Assembly (NCBI GenBank): GCA_963798775.1
Contig: CAWCUK010000005.1
Coordinates: 62,001-126,000 of the forward strand
Direction of reading: 5' to 3'
Length of the DNA stretch: 64,000 nucleotides
DNA from: CAWCUK01 sp963798775
Lineage (GTDB): Bacteria; Bacteroidota; Ignavibacteria; Ignavibacteriales; Ignavibacteriaceae
Below, in pieces: positions 52,397-60,428 of this stretch. The notes under the pieces are model-generated. The model saw nothing but the letters and a program-made list of their open reading frames with translations, was not told where the DNA came from and made no database searches. Every line of letters starts with the position of its first letter. Position 1 is the stretch's first letter. The position numbers and the translations under genes are program-made.

Positions 52397-53063
52397 TGCT
52401 TTCCCTGATTCAAAATTACGCCTCGATCCTAATAGCGCATGGAGTGTGGAAGAATCTATTAGAGTCGGCAAAGCAATCGAAAATTTAAACAATGATTATT
52501 TTGAAGATCCAACATTCGGTTTAGAAGGAATGAGGCGAGTAAGAAATTTTGTAAAAATTCCCACCGCGACAAATACCGTAGTTATTAATTTTGAACAATT
52601 AGCCGCTTGCATCCGCACAGAAGCAATTGATGTTATTTTGCTTGATACAACTTTCTGGGGCGGGTTAAGGCAAGCTTATAAAGCTGGACAAGTTTTGGAA
52701 ACCTTTAATTGGGGCGCCAGTGTTCATTCTTCCGGAGAGCTTGGAATTCAGCTTGCAACAATGCTTCATCTCGGTGTGGCACTTCCTAATATAGCGTTTG
52801 CCGCTGATGCTCATTATCATCATTTAACAGATGATATAATTATGGGCGGAAAAATGAAATATGAAAACGGGAAAATTAAACTGCCCAAAGGCAGCGGCCT
52901 TGGGGTTGAACTGGACTATGATAAACTCAAAAAATATTCCGAACTGTATAAAGAAATTGGCGGCTATGCTTACGACCGCGATCCTAACCGTTCTAATTGG
53001 TATTCTATAATGCCGGAGAAAAATTTTGCCGATCCTAAAAAAGAAATGGAGGAAAGAAAATGA
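52365..53063 (+). CDS. Sugar-acid dehydratase (enolase superfamily), C-terminal part
   Basis: A 232-codon ORF continuing the gene at 51824-52396. The true sequence begins at about LADAFPDSK; the preceding residues are out of frame. It carries the metal ligands and acid/base residues in barrel order: KLRLDPNSAW (Asp, Asn), DYFEDPTFG (Glu), PTATNTVV (Asn region), DVILLDTTFWGGL, and SVHSSGELGIQLA with the catalytic His. The HSSGELG form is closest to the glucarate-dehydratase-like branch. It would remove water from a sugar acid to give a 2-keto-3-deoxy acid. It overlaps the next gene by four bases. Confidence 0.85.
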   Translation: MILKYLKHLADAFPDSKLRLDPNSAWSVEESIRVGKAIENLNNDYFEDPTFGLEGMRRVRNFVKIPTATNTVVINFEQLAACIRTEAIDVILLDTTFWGGLRQAYKAGQVLETFNWGASVHSSGELGIQLATMLHLGVALPNIAFAADAHYHHLTDDIIMGGKMKYENGKIKLPKGSGLGVELDYDKLKKYSELYKEIGGYAYDRDPNRSNWYSIMPEKNFADPKKEMEERK

Positions 53064-53953
53064 AATTGAACGACTTTATTCATTTCACAAAAGTTGATCT
53101 CATGCCCGGTGTTCCGCTTTATGTTTACGCCGTAAAAGGTGAAAGTTACAGTATTCTTATAGATACTGGAATAAAAGCAATGAAAGAACAAATAATAGAT
53201 TTATGCAAAGAAACCGGTTCTATTAAAAATGTTCTTATTACACACGCTCATGCCGACCATATCGGCTGCAACAAAACTGTTAAAGATTTTACTAACGCTC
53301 AATTTTTTGCCGGCGGCGCTTTGCCTTGGATTGAAGACTTGGAAACTCATTACCAAGAATTTTGTATTCCGTCCGAGCATCTTCCGGACAGCAAAGAACA
53401 AAGAGAAGAAATTATGGGACTGATGGACGGTGCGGTTCACATAGATGCAGTTATTAAAGAAGGAGTAAAATTCCGACTTTCCGAAAATATTGAATTAACT
53501 ACTTTAGAATTTCCCGGGCATAAATTAGAAGAGATCGGATTTTTAGAAAGTAATTCCGGTACCTTATTCACCGGTGATATTCTTCTTGCAATTGCGGCTC
53601 CGTTTTTCCACGGTTTCCAAACGGCAAAAGGTTTTAGAACTTCATTAAATAGAATTAAAGAGATGTTAAACAGTGGATCCGTCAAAAGAATTTTAGCAGC
53701 GCATCATCCTCCCTTAGAAAAAGAAGACGCGCTAAAAGCAATAAAAGAAACAGGTGATTTTTTAGATGAAGTAGAAAGCGCTGTTATCGAGGCGGCAAAA
53801 GGAGTTGAGTTTCATGAGTTGTGGAAATATGTTTGCAGTAAATTAAATAAACAGCTCGAGTTTAGAGGTTATGCGATGCTTGAAGTCCAGGTTAAAGAAT
53901 TAATTGAGGATGAAAAATTATTTCAAGAAAATAGAAAAATCTATAAAGCATGA
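53060..53953 (+). CDS. Metallo-beta-lactamase fold hydrolase, possible sugar lactonase
   Basis: A 297-residue MBL-fold enzyme with the metal motif THAHADHIG (HxHxDH), then LEFPGHKLEEIGFL (His), LFTGDILL (Asp) and ILAAHHPPLEK (His). There is no signal peptide. Placed between a sugar-acid dehydratase and a mutarotase-like gene, with overlapping start and stop codons on both sides, it could open a sugar lactone formed by the dehydrogenase. A classical SMP-30 lactonase is not present in the operon, which favours this idea. Other MBL roles such as glyoxalase II-like activity are not excluded. Confidence 0.85.
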   Translation: MKLNDFIHFTKVDLMPGVPLYVYAVKGESYSILIDTGIKAMKEQIIDLCKETGSIKNVLITHAHADHIGCNKTVKDFTNAQFFAGGALPWIEDLETHYQEFCIPSEHLPDSKEQREEIMGLMDGAVHIDAVIKEGVKFRLSENIELTTLEFPGHKLEEIGFLESNSGTLFTGDILLAIAAPFFHGFQTAKGFRTSLNRIKEMLNSGSVKRILAAHHPPLEKEDALKAIKETGDFLDEVESAVIEAAKGVEFHELWKYVCSKLNKQLEFRGYAMLEVQVKELIEDEKLFQENRKIYKA

Positions 53954-55050
53954 AAAATTGGCTGATTGAAAATGATCTAGTAAAAACCGGCGTTACAGAA
54001 ATTGGAGGTTTTCTTGATCCGCTTGTTTTTAAAATTAACGGAAAAGAAATTTCACCGTTTAATAGAGCGCCGTGGATTTCGGAAAATACTTTGGATGAAT
54101 CAATTCCGCCAATGCTTAGAATGTTACGAAATGATTTTTTCTGCGCGCCTTTCGGAGACAGTGATCTATTAGAAAATGAAAATCGAGCGCACGGCGTAAC
54201 AGCAAATGATTGTTGGAAAGAAATAGAAATTAAGAAAAATAAAATTTCATTAGAATTAGAAAAAAATATTTTAAATGCTCGAATTAGAAAAAATATTTCT
54301 GTCGAAGAAAATCACCCCATTGTTTATGAAGAACATATTTTTGAAGGCGGCGAAGGCGAAATTCCGGTTGGGCATCATTTAATGTTAAAAGCGGAAAATG
54401 AAATTGAATTAAACTTTTCAAAATTTGTCTTCGGCGGAACTCCTCCCTCGCCTGTTGAAACTGATGATTCGAAAGGGCGATCACTTTTAAAATATCCGCA
54501 GGAATTTAATAGTTTACAAAATGTTGAATTATCAAACGGAGAAAAAGCAGATTTAACTATTTATCCGGCGCTACGGCAGCATGAAGATTTACTTATGTTA
54601 ATTTCAGATGAATCACTTCCTTTTGCCTGGTCTACCGCGGTTTGCAAAAAAGAAGGATGGTTATTTTTCGCTCTAAAAAATCCGAAGATATTAAGAAATA
54701 CTGTGTTGTGGTTCAGCAACGGGGGACGATACTTTCCGCCTTTTTCCGGGCGGCATAAAAATGTTATCGGAATAGAAGAAGTAACTTCTTTTTTTCATCT
54801 CGGGCATAAAGCTTCAACTGAAAATAATTTTTTGCGAGAGCGCGGATTTCCTACTTCCATAAAATTAAATAAGGATAAAAATGTTTCTTTAAGATATTTA
54901 TTCGGAATAGTTCCTATCTCGAAAGAATTTGGAAGAGTTAAAAATATTGAAGCATTCGAAAACGGGATAAATATTATTGATGAATCTAACAATAAAATTT
55001 TCACAAAAGTTAATTTGAATTTTATAACTGAAGTTAAAGAAGGAGTATAA
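53950..55050 (+). CDS. Unknown protein, possibly galactose-mutarotase-like
   Basis: A 366-residue cytoplasmic protein made almost entirely of beta strands by sequence pattern, with conserved-looking segments NDFFCAPFGDS, IPVGHHLMLK, IYPALRQHEDLLML and PPFSGRHKNVIGIEEV. The late GIEEVTSFFHLG is reminiscent of the galactose-mutarotase-like fold, and mutarotases accompany dehydrogenase-lactonase routes. This is a weak reading and I cannot name a family. It overlaps both neighbours (four bases at its start, one at its end) and so is an integral operon member. Confidence 0.55.
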   Translation: MKNWLIENDLVKTGVTEIGGFLDPLVFKINGKEISPFNRAPWISENTLDESIPPMLRMLRNDFFCAPFGDSDLLENENRAHGVTANDCWKEIEIKKNKISLELEKNILNARIRKNISVEENHPIVYEEHIFEGGEGEIPVGHHLMLKAENEIELNFSKFVFGGTPPSPVETDDSKGRSLLKYPQEFNSLQNVELSNGEKADLTIYPALRQHEDLLMLISDESLPFAWSTAVCKKEGWLFFALKNPKILRNTVLWFSNGGRYFPPFSGRHKNVIGIEEVTSFFHLGHKASTENNFLRERGFPTSIKLNKDKNVSLRYLFGIVPISKEFGRVKNIEAFENGINIIDESNNKIFTKVNLNFITEVKEGV

Positions 55051-55892
55051 TGAAATTAGCAACACTGAAAGACGGCAGATTAGGAACGATAACTGAAAAA
55101 GGATTTTTTCCTCTAACTGAAATCGGATTTTCCGGTTCTATGCTGGATTTAATTCAAGATGGAAAATCAAAATTAGACGCAATAAAATCGGCTTTAAAAA
55201 ATATTAATAAATTTGAAATTATAGATGAAAAGGACTTCGCCGCTCCTTTAGATAATCCCCCTAAAATTGTTGCCATCGGTTTAAACTATGTTGATCACGC
55301 GAACGAATCGAAAATGGAACTGCCGAAAAGTCCGCTTGTTTTCACAAAATTTAGAAACTCAATTACGGGACCGACAGATAAAATCATCATACCTAAAGAA
55401 TTAACCAAAGAAGTAGATTATGAAGTTGAGCTTGGAGTTATAATTGGAAAAACCGCGAAAAACATTTCTGAAGATGAAGCTTTAAATTATGTTTTCGGTT
55501 ATACGGTTTTAAACGATGTTTCCGCGAGAGATTTGCAATTCGGCGACGGTCAATGGATAAGGGGAAAATCGCTCGATACTTTTTGTCCAATGGGCCCGGT
55601 AATTATATCCGCGGACGAAATTGAAGATCCGCAAAACCTTGAGCTTGGCTGTGACATAAACGGAAATTCTCTTCAAAATGATAATACAAAAAGCATGATT
55701 TTCGGAGTTGCGGAATTAATAGCCAGGCTTTCACATTCATTTACTTTTGAACCAGGTGATATAATAGCAACAGGAACTCCAAGCGGAGTCGGTTTCAGCA
55801 GAAAGCCGCCAATATATTTGAAGGACGGAGATTTAGTTTCAACTTGGATTAAAGGAATTGGTGAGCTTAAAAATCCGGTGGTTGAAGTATGA
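55050..55892 (+). CDS. Fumarylacetoacetate hydrolase family protein
   Basis: A 280-residue FAH-family enzyme. The conserved core begins PPKIVAIGLNYVDHANES, with the metal-binding acidic set in DYEVELGVIIGKT (Glu, Glu) and NDVSARDLQFGDGQW (Asp). RGKSLDTFCPMGPVI and IIATGTPSGVGF follow. Members of this subgroup split 2,4-diketo-3-deoxy acids to pyruvate plus a short hydroxy acid in the L-fucose and L-rhamnose oxidation routes, or act on ureidoglycolate. Context favours the former. It overlaps the neighbours on both sides. Confidence 0.92.
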   Translation: MKLATLKDGRLGTITEKGFFPLTEIGFSGSMLDLIQDGKSKLDAIKSALKNINKFEIIDEKDFAAPLDNPPKIVAIGLNYVDHANESKMELPKSPLVFTKFRNSITGPTDKIIIPKELTKEVDYEVELGVIIGKTAKNISEDEALNYVFGYTVLNDVSARDLQFGDGQWIRGKSLDTFCPMGPVIISADEIEDPQNLELGCDINGNSLQNDNTKSMIFGVAELIARLSHSFTFEPGDIIATGTPSGVGFSRKPPIYLKDGDLVSTWIKGIGELKNPVVEV

Positions 55893-56632
55893 AAAGATTA
55901 GAAAATAAAGTCGCCATTGTAACAGGCGGCTCGGCAGGAATCGGTTTGGCGATTGTAAAAAGATTTTTATCAGAAGGAGCAAAAGTTGTAACCGCGGATA
56001 TTAACGAACCGGAAGAAAAATCATTAGGAGAAAATGCCTCTTATTTTAAAGTGAATATGACTCAAGCGGAAGAAGTGAATTCTTTAATGGAATTTACCTT
56101 TAATAAATACGGCAAACTTGATATAATGGTAAATAACGCGGGAATTGGCGCCGCAGCAAACATTCAGAATACAACCGAAGAAGTCTGGCAGAAAGTTATA
56201 GATGTAAATTTAAAAGGAACTTTTCTCGGGATGAAATATTCTATCCCGCTTTTGCAGAAAAACGGCGGCGGAGCGATAGTTAATTTAACTTCAATAGCCG
56301 CTTTAGTAGGACTTCCGGAACGAGCGGTTTACAGTGCGGCAAAAGGAGGAATTTTATCTTTAACCCGCGCTGCCGCAATCGATCATGTTGCCGAAGGAAT
56401 AAGAATAAATTGTATCGCGCCGGGAACTGTTGATACTCCCTGGGTTGACAGAATTATAAAAAGTTATGAAAATCCCGAAGAAGCTAAAAAAAATATGATA
56501 GCAAGGCAGCCGCACGGAAGATTAGTCTCGCCGGATGAAATTGCCGCAATGGCAGCTTATCTTGCTTCGGATGAATCAAAATCTACAATCGGTGCAGTTA
56601 TGGTAGTTGACGGCGGAATGACCGCAAAATAA
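55889..56632 (+). CDS. Short-chain dehydrogenase/reductase
   Basis: A 247-residue classical SDR with VTGGSAGIGLAI, a following Asp (VVTADINEPE) suggesting NAD(H), NNAGIGAAAN and the active site TSIAAL...YSAAK. It ends GAVMVVDGGMTAK, the usual SDR tail. It is the last gene of the sugar-oxidation operon and overlaps the FAH gene by four bases. Its similarity to 2-keto-3-deoxy-L-fuconate dehydrogenases is plausible, but exact substrate assignment between this SDR and the one at the start of the operon is open. Confidence 0.92.
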   Translation: MKRLENKVAIVTGGSAGIGLAIVKRFLSEGAKVVTADINEPEEKSLGENASYFKVNMTQAEEVNSLMEFTFNKYGKLDIMVNNAGIGAAANIQNTTEEVWQKVIDVNLKGTFLGMKYSIPLLQKNGGGAIVNLTSIAALVGLPERAVYSAAKGGILSLTRAAAIDHVAEGIRINCIAPGTVDTPWVDRIIKSYENPEEAKKNMIARQPHGRLVSPDEIAAMAAYLASDESKSTIGAVMVVDGGMTAK

Positions 56633-56704
56633 TTATTTGCCCAATTCACAAGCACTTTTATAAATCAGCAAAGTTGCCTAAATTTGTCCTGTAAAATTTT
56701 CAAT

Positions 56705-56777
<73 letters not shown>

Positions 56778-56880
56778 CTTTTTTCTTCCTATTAATTTTT
56801 AACCTATGTTTGATGCCTGCTTTTACCTCCTTTTTCTGTTATAATAATTGTACCGTCATTTAGAATTACCGACTTTACTA

Positions 56881-57975
56881 TTATTTTTTCTTTATCTCAA
56901 TATTACCGACATTAGTTTCAACTTTAATAGTATTGCCGCCGCCGTTTACCGAGTAGACAGAAGAATTTTTATCTTTGCCGCCCTCGGATTTTGTAGGGAA
57001 ATCGGAATATATTCTATCTTTTTTCGCACTTACATTCCATTCATAACTTTGTACTGAAGCATCTACAGTGGCCTTTGCGTTACTCGGGAAAGTTAAAAAT
57101 ATATTCCCTTGCGTTGTTCTAACGGAGCTGTTTTCTTTTGGGCTGCTGCTGAAAACTATATGAATATCACCGGCGCCGGTTTTAGATTCTATTTTTCCTT
57201 CAACATTTTTCAAATTTATGTTTCCGCTTCCGGTAACAACATCAACAGAATTACTTGCGCCGTCTAAACTTATATTTCCCCCGCCCGATTTTATCTTCGC
57301 GGTAGAGGTAACTTTTCCTATTTTAATATTTCCGCCGCCTGAAGTTACTGAAGCACTACCACCGCAATTTCCTATTTGAACATTTCCGCCGTAGGTAATC
57401 GCTTCAACATCTTTGGAAATATCATTTGTCTTAATATTACCGCCGGCGGTTTTAAGATCTAATATTCCTTTAATCTTACCTAATGATATACTGCCGCCCG
57501 CAGAGGTAATTTTAGCATTTCCGTTTATATTGCCGCACTTTATGTCACCTCCCGCCGTAGAAATATTCACTTCTCCATTTACTTCATCGGTTTTAATATC
57601 ACCGGCCGCCGAAACAATTTTTATATCACCGGTTAATGTTCCGTTTAATTTTATATCTCCGCCTTGGTTCGAAATTTCAACGTCAAAATGGTTGGGAATA
57701 TACGCTTTAAGATCTGATCCATAACTCTTAGAAATTATATTTATTCTGCCGCCGGATTGCTTTATTGTAAAAGCATCATCTTCGTCTTCTTCCAATCCGA
57801 AAATTTTTATTTCATCATTTTCTGAAGTTATTAAAGTTATATCCCCTACGGTAAACTGTATATTTAATTTACCGCCTTTTTCTGTTTTTATTATTTTTTC
57901 ATTTTGCTGGGGAAATATTAGAGAAGCAAAGAGAAATAAATATATTATTATAAAATTCATTTTAGTGGTTTTCAT
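56881..57975 (-). CDS. Secreted DUF4097 beta-helix protein
   Basis: A 364-residue exported protein (signal FIIIYLFLFASLIFPQQ). From about residue 105 to 275 it carries about nine copies of an 18- to 19-residue unit with the core (S/T)AGG(D/N)IK followed by a short strand, for example STAGGDIKCGNINGN and KTAGGNIKTNDI. This is the pattern of a DUF4097 right-handed beta-helix. It is the last gene of a sigma/anti-sigma operon, one base after the anti-sigma gene. DUF4097 proteins are often linked to such regulators in envelope-stress units; whether this one senses, binds or is structural is unknown. Confidence 0.85.
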   Translation of the reverse strand: MKTTKMNFIIIYLFLFASLIFPQQNEKIIKTEKGGKLNIQFTVGDITLITSENDEIKIFGLEEDEDDAFTIKQSGGRINIISKSYGSDLKAYIPNHFDVEISNQGGDIKLNGTLTGDIKIVSAAGDIKTDEVNGEVNISTAGGDIKCGNINGNAKITSAGGSISLGKIKGILDLKTAGGNIKTNDISKDVEAITYGGNVQIGNCGGSASVTSGGGNIKIGKVTSTAKIKSGGGNISLDGASNSVDVVTGSGNINLKNVEGKIESKTGAGDIHIVFSSSPKENSSVRTTQGNIFLTFPSNAKATVDASVQSYEWNVSAKKDRIYSDFPTKSEGGKDKNSSVYSVNGGGNTIKVETNVGNIEIKKK

Positions 57976-57976
57976 A

Positions 57977-58930
57977 CTATTTGAACTCCTTTAGAACAGT
58001 TTGTGCTCTATAACGTACATAGTTATTTTCGTCATCTTGAAATTTATCTTTAAACTGCATTAATTCACCCTGATCTAATGTATAGCCTTGTTTAAGCGCT
58101 CTTGACAGATTATTTATTGCTTCTATTCTCATCGCGGAATTGATATCATTACTTAAAACATAGAGGTATGCTCCTTTAACTTCATTATCAAAAGGAAGTT
58201 TATTAAGAAGTTCAAGAGCTTCTCTTCTTACGCCGGGATTCTCGTCATGTTTTACGACTGATATTACAGCATCTTTTATATCTACATCAAAATTTTTAGG
58301 CGCTTTTGAATTTATTATACTTAACGAATTTAAACGCGCTCCCGGATTTCTTTCATTAAGCATTGAATAAAGCAGCACTTTTTGAATTCTTTCGTCATCA
58401 ATATTTCCCTTTATATGAACAGGCTTAACCGCGTCAAAAGTAAATTCAATTGTTCCGTTATCAGAACTTGGATTTACTCTAACATTACTAATTTGAGTTC
58501 CGCTTTCCAGAAAAACAGAATTTCCCGGATTCAGCTGAGTTGTTATAGGTTCTACTTCGGTACCGGGTTTAAATACCATATAACCAATAAATATTCCAAT
58601 TACCAAGGTTGCCGCCGCTCCTAAAGCATAACGAAACGGCATTTCCATTGGACGAAATAATTTTTCGGAAACTCTTTTCCAGAATGGAATTCTGTTTCTT
58701 TCTATTCTTAACGCGGCACGTAATTCCTGCCGTGCTTCTATTAAGAGCTTCTCATCAGGTTCTTCCAATTTCTTTTCGGAAAGAATATTTTTTAATCTGG
58801 TTTTAGCATCAAAATCTTTCCGGCATTCTTCGCATTTTTCTATATGCTGTTTTAACTCAGCAAGTTCAGGATCCGTTAATTCTCCGTAGAGATAGACCTC
58901 GAGCCATTTTTTATATAGAGAATGATTCAT
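57977..58930 (-). CDS. Anti-sigma factor with zinc-finger motif and HEAT-like repeats
   Basis: A 317-residue single-pass membrane protein. The cytoplasmic N-terminus has the zinc-binding anti-sigma motif H-x3-C-x2-C in HIEKCEECRKDF. One membrane helix follows (ALGAAATLVIGIFIGYMVF). The periplasmic part begins with a beta-rich segment and ends with about four helical repeats (KDAVISVVKHDENPGVRREAL, AMRIEAINNLSRAL, YVRYRAQTVLKEF) resembling HEAT repeats. It lies 24 bases downstream of the ECF sigma gene and should hold that factor inactive until a signal arrives. A HEAT-like sensor domain on an anti-sigma factor is unusual. Confidence 0.87.
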   Translation of the reverse strand: MNHSLYKKWLEVYLYGELTDPELAELKQHIEKCEECRKDFDAKTRLKNILSEKKLEEPDEKLLIEARQELRAALRIERNRIPFWKRVSEKLFRPMEMPFRYALGAAATLVIGIFIGYMVFKPGTEVEPITTQLNPGNSVFLESGTQISNVRVNPSSDNGTIEFTFDAVKPVHIKGNIDDERIQKVLLYSMLNERNPGARLNSLSIINSKAPKNFDVDIKDAVISVVKHDENPGVRREALELLNKLPFDNEVKGAYLYVLSNDINSAMRIEAINNLSRALKQGYTLDQGELMQFKDKFQDDENNYVRYRAQTVLKEFK

Positions 58931-58954
58931 TTTTATAACTCCTAAAATTCAATT

Positions 58955-59533
58955 TCATAAATCGCTGTATTCGGATAAACTTACACGCAGCCGCTGTATT
59001 CCGTCGAATAAATATTTTTTAATGGTGCCTTCTTTACAGTTCATCATTTCTGCAATTTCTCTAATTTTATAACCTTCATAATGTTTCAAAATAAAACTCA
59101 TTTTCTGTTTGGGTGAAAGTTTTTCCAAAGCTAAATCAACTTGTCTCGCGATTTCGGTATCCGCTGAAAATTGAGCCGGCGATGTTTCATTTTCTTCCGC
59201 CGCAAGAATTTCCGCGTTTATATTTTCCTCATCATATTCTTCGGTAATCGGTACATAAGTATGTTTCTGTTGTTTTGTTCTAAAAGTGAAACAAACATTT
59301 GCCGTTATCCTGTAAAGCCAAGTAGAAAATTCACTTTTAAATTGAAATTTTTTAATACTTCTGTAAACACGGATAAAAACTTCCTGATAAATGTCTTTAG
59401 CGTCATCATTATTTTTTACGTACTTCAGCGCAACAGACAACACCCGCTTATCATATCTGTAAACTAACTCCTCAAAAGCGGAATTATCGCCTCGCTGAGC
59501 TTTTATTATTAAATCATTATCGCTTAGTACCAT
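58955..59533 (-). CDS. ECF RNA polymerase sigma factor
   Basis: A 192-residue sigma-70 family ECF factor. Region 2 is visible in FEELVYRYDKRVLSVALKYV and DAKDIYQEVFIRVYRSI, with FSTWLYRITANVCF next. Region 4 is in LEKLSPKQKMSFILKHYEG and KIREIAEMMNCKEGTIKKYLF. It is first in the operon with its likely anti-sigma factor and the DUF4097 protein. Such genes usually drive their own promoter; no ECF-type promoter was identified with confidence. Confidence 0.93.
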   Translation of the reverse strand: MVLSDNDLIIKAQRGDNSAFEELVYRYDKRVLSVALKYVKNNDDAKDIYQEVFIRVYRSIKKFQFKSEFSTWLYRITANVCFTFRTKQQKHTYVPITEEYDEENINAEILAAEENETSPAQFSADTEIARQVDLALEKLSPKQKMSFILKHYEGYKIREIAEMMNCKEGTIKKYLFDGIQRLRVSLSEYSDL

Positions 59534-59630
59534 TCACTTTCCTTTGTTCTATTCTTTTAGACTAAACAACTAATAAAATGGTTGTGGGTATAAATTTGAT
59601 ATTTTTAGGAAGATAATTTTTAAAGAAAAA

Positions 59631-60428
59631 CTAAAGTTTATCCTTTATCAGGTCGAAAATGGAATTGAGTATATATACAGGTTTTATATTTGAATTTCCA
59701 TTGGGAAAATATTTTACGCCGCTCAGCACATGCGCGGTATCTATATTATATTGATTTCCCATAGCTATATCAGTTTCTAACCGGTCGCCTACTAACAATA
59801 TTTTCGAAGAATCTACTTTTAATTTTTCTTTGACAACATTCATCATAAATAGCGAAGGTTTACCGAAATGATTTTCCAACTTTCTGTGAGTTCTTTTTTC
59901 CAATGCTGAAATTGTTGTTCCGGCATCCCAAACTTCTCCTTCTTCAACAGGACAAGTATCATCGATATTCGCCGCAAAAAATTTCGCGCCTTTTTCCAAT
60001 ACTTTTGCCGCAATTTCTAATTTGCTGTAGTTTAAAGTTCTATCTAAAGTTACAATTAAAATTTCTATTTCTTCGGGATTTTGAGAATAGTTTAGGCCGG
60101 CTTCGGTTAGCTCTTTAATAAAAATTTCTTCACCGATTGAGTAAAAAGTTGAGCCGGGAAAATTTTGTATAAGATATTTTTTGATGACAAACGTGGCGTT
60201 TATTATTTCATCTTCAGAAGTTTCGATGCCGAAAGAAGTTAGCAGTTGATAATAATTTTTAATACTGCCGGTTGTTTTATTTGAAATAAAAACAATTTTT
60301 TTACCGATTGATTTAAGATAATTTATTGTTTCAGCTGCACCGTTTATTGCTTTTTCCCCTCGGTAAACCGTTCCGTCCAAATCGAAGATAAAGGCATCAT
60401 ATTTTTGCGGTATATTATTTGGGAACAT
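59631..60428 (-). CDS. HAD-superfamily IIA phosphatase (NagD/AraL-like)
   Basis: A 265-residue HAD hydrolase with motif I YDAFIFDLDGTVYRG, motif II VFISNKTTGS, and motif IV VGDRLETDIAMGNQY, with a type IIA cap between. These enzymes dephosphorylate sugar phosphates, nucleotides or glycerol phosphate. Its start overlaps the end of the amylase gene by 14 bases, so it is the last gene of the PfkB-reductase-amylase run. The substrate cannot be assigned. Confidence 0.9.
   Translation of the reverse strand: MFPNNIPQKYDAFIFDLDGTVYRGEKAINGAAETINYLKSIGKKIVFISNKTTGSIKNYYQLLTSFGIETSEDEIINATFVIKKYLIQNFPGSTFYSIGEEIFIKELTEAGLNYSQNPEEIEILIVTLDRTLNYSKLEIAAKVLEKGAKFFAANIDDTCPVEEGEVWDAGTTISALEKRTHRKLENHFGKPSLFMMNVVKEKLKVDSSKILLVGDRLETDIAMGNQYNIDTAHVLSGVKYFPNGNSNIKPVYILNSIFDLIKDKL

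Noticed and set aside
57150..57660. Tandem repeats of roughly 54-57 bases that could suggest a CRISPR or satellite array
   Set aside because: The units are diverged in DNA, keep the reading frame, and encode the repeats of the DUF4097 protein.
57413..57724. A 103-codon plus-strand ORF inside the DUF4097 gene, with repeated Ser/Pro/Ile-rich segments
   Set aside because: It is the antisense reading of the repeated beta-helix units; the repeats belong to the minus-strand protein.
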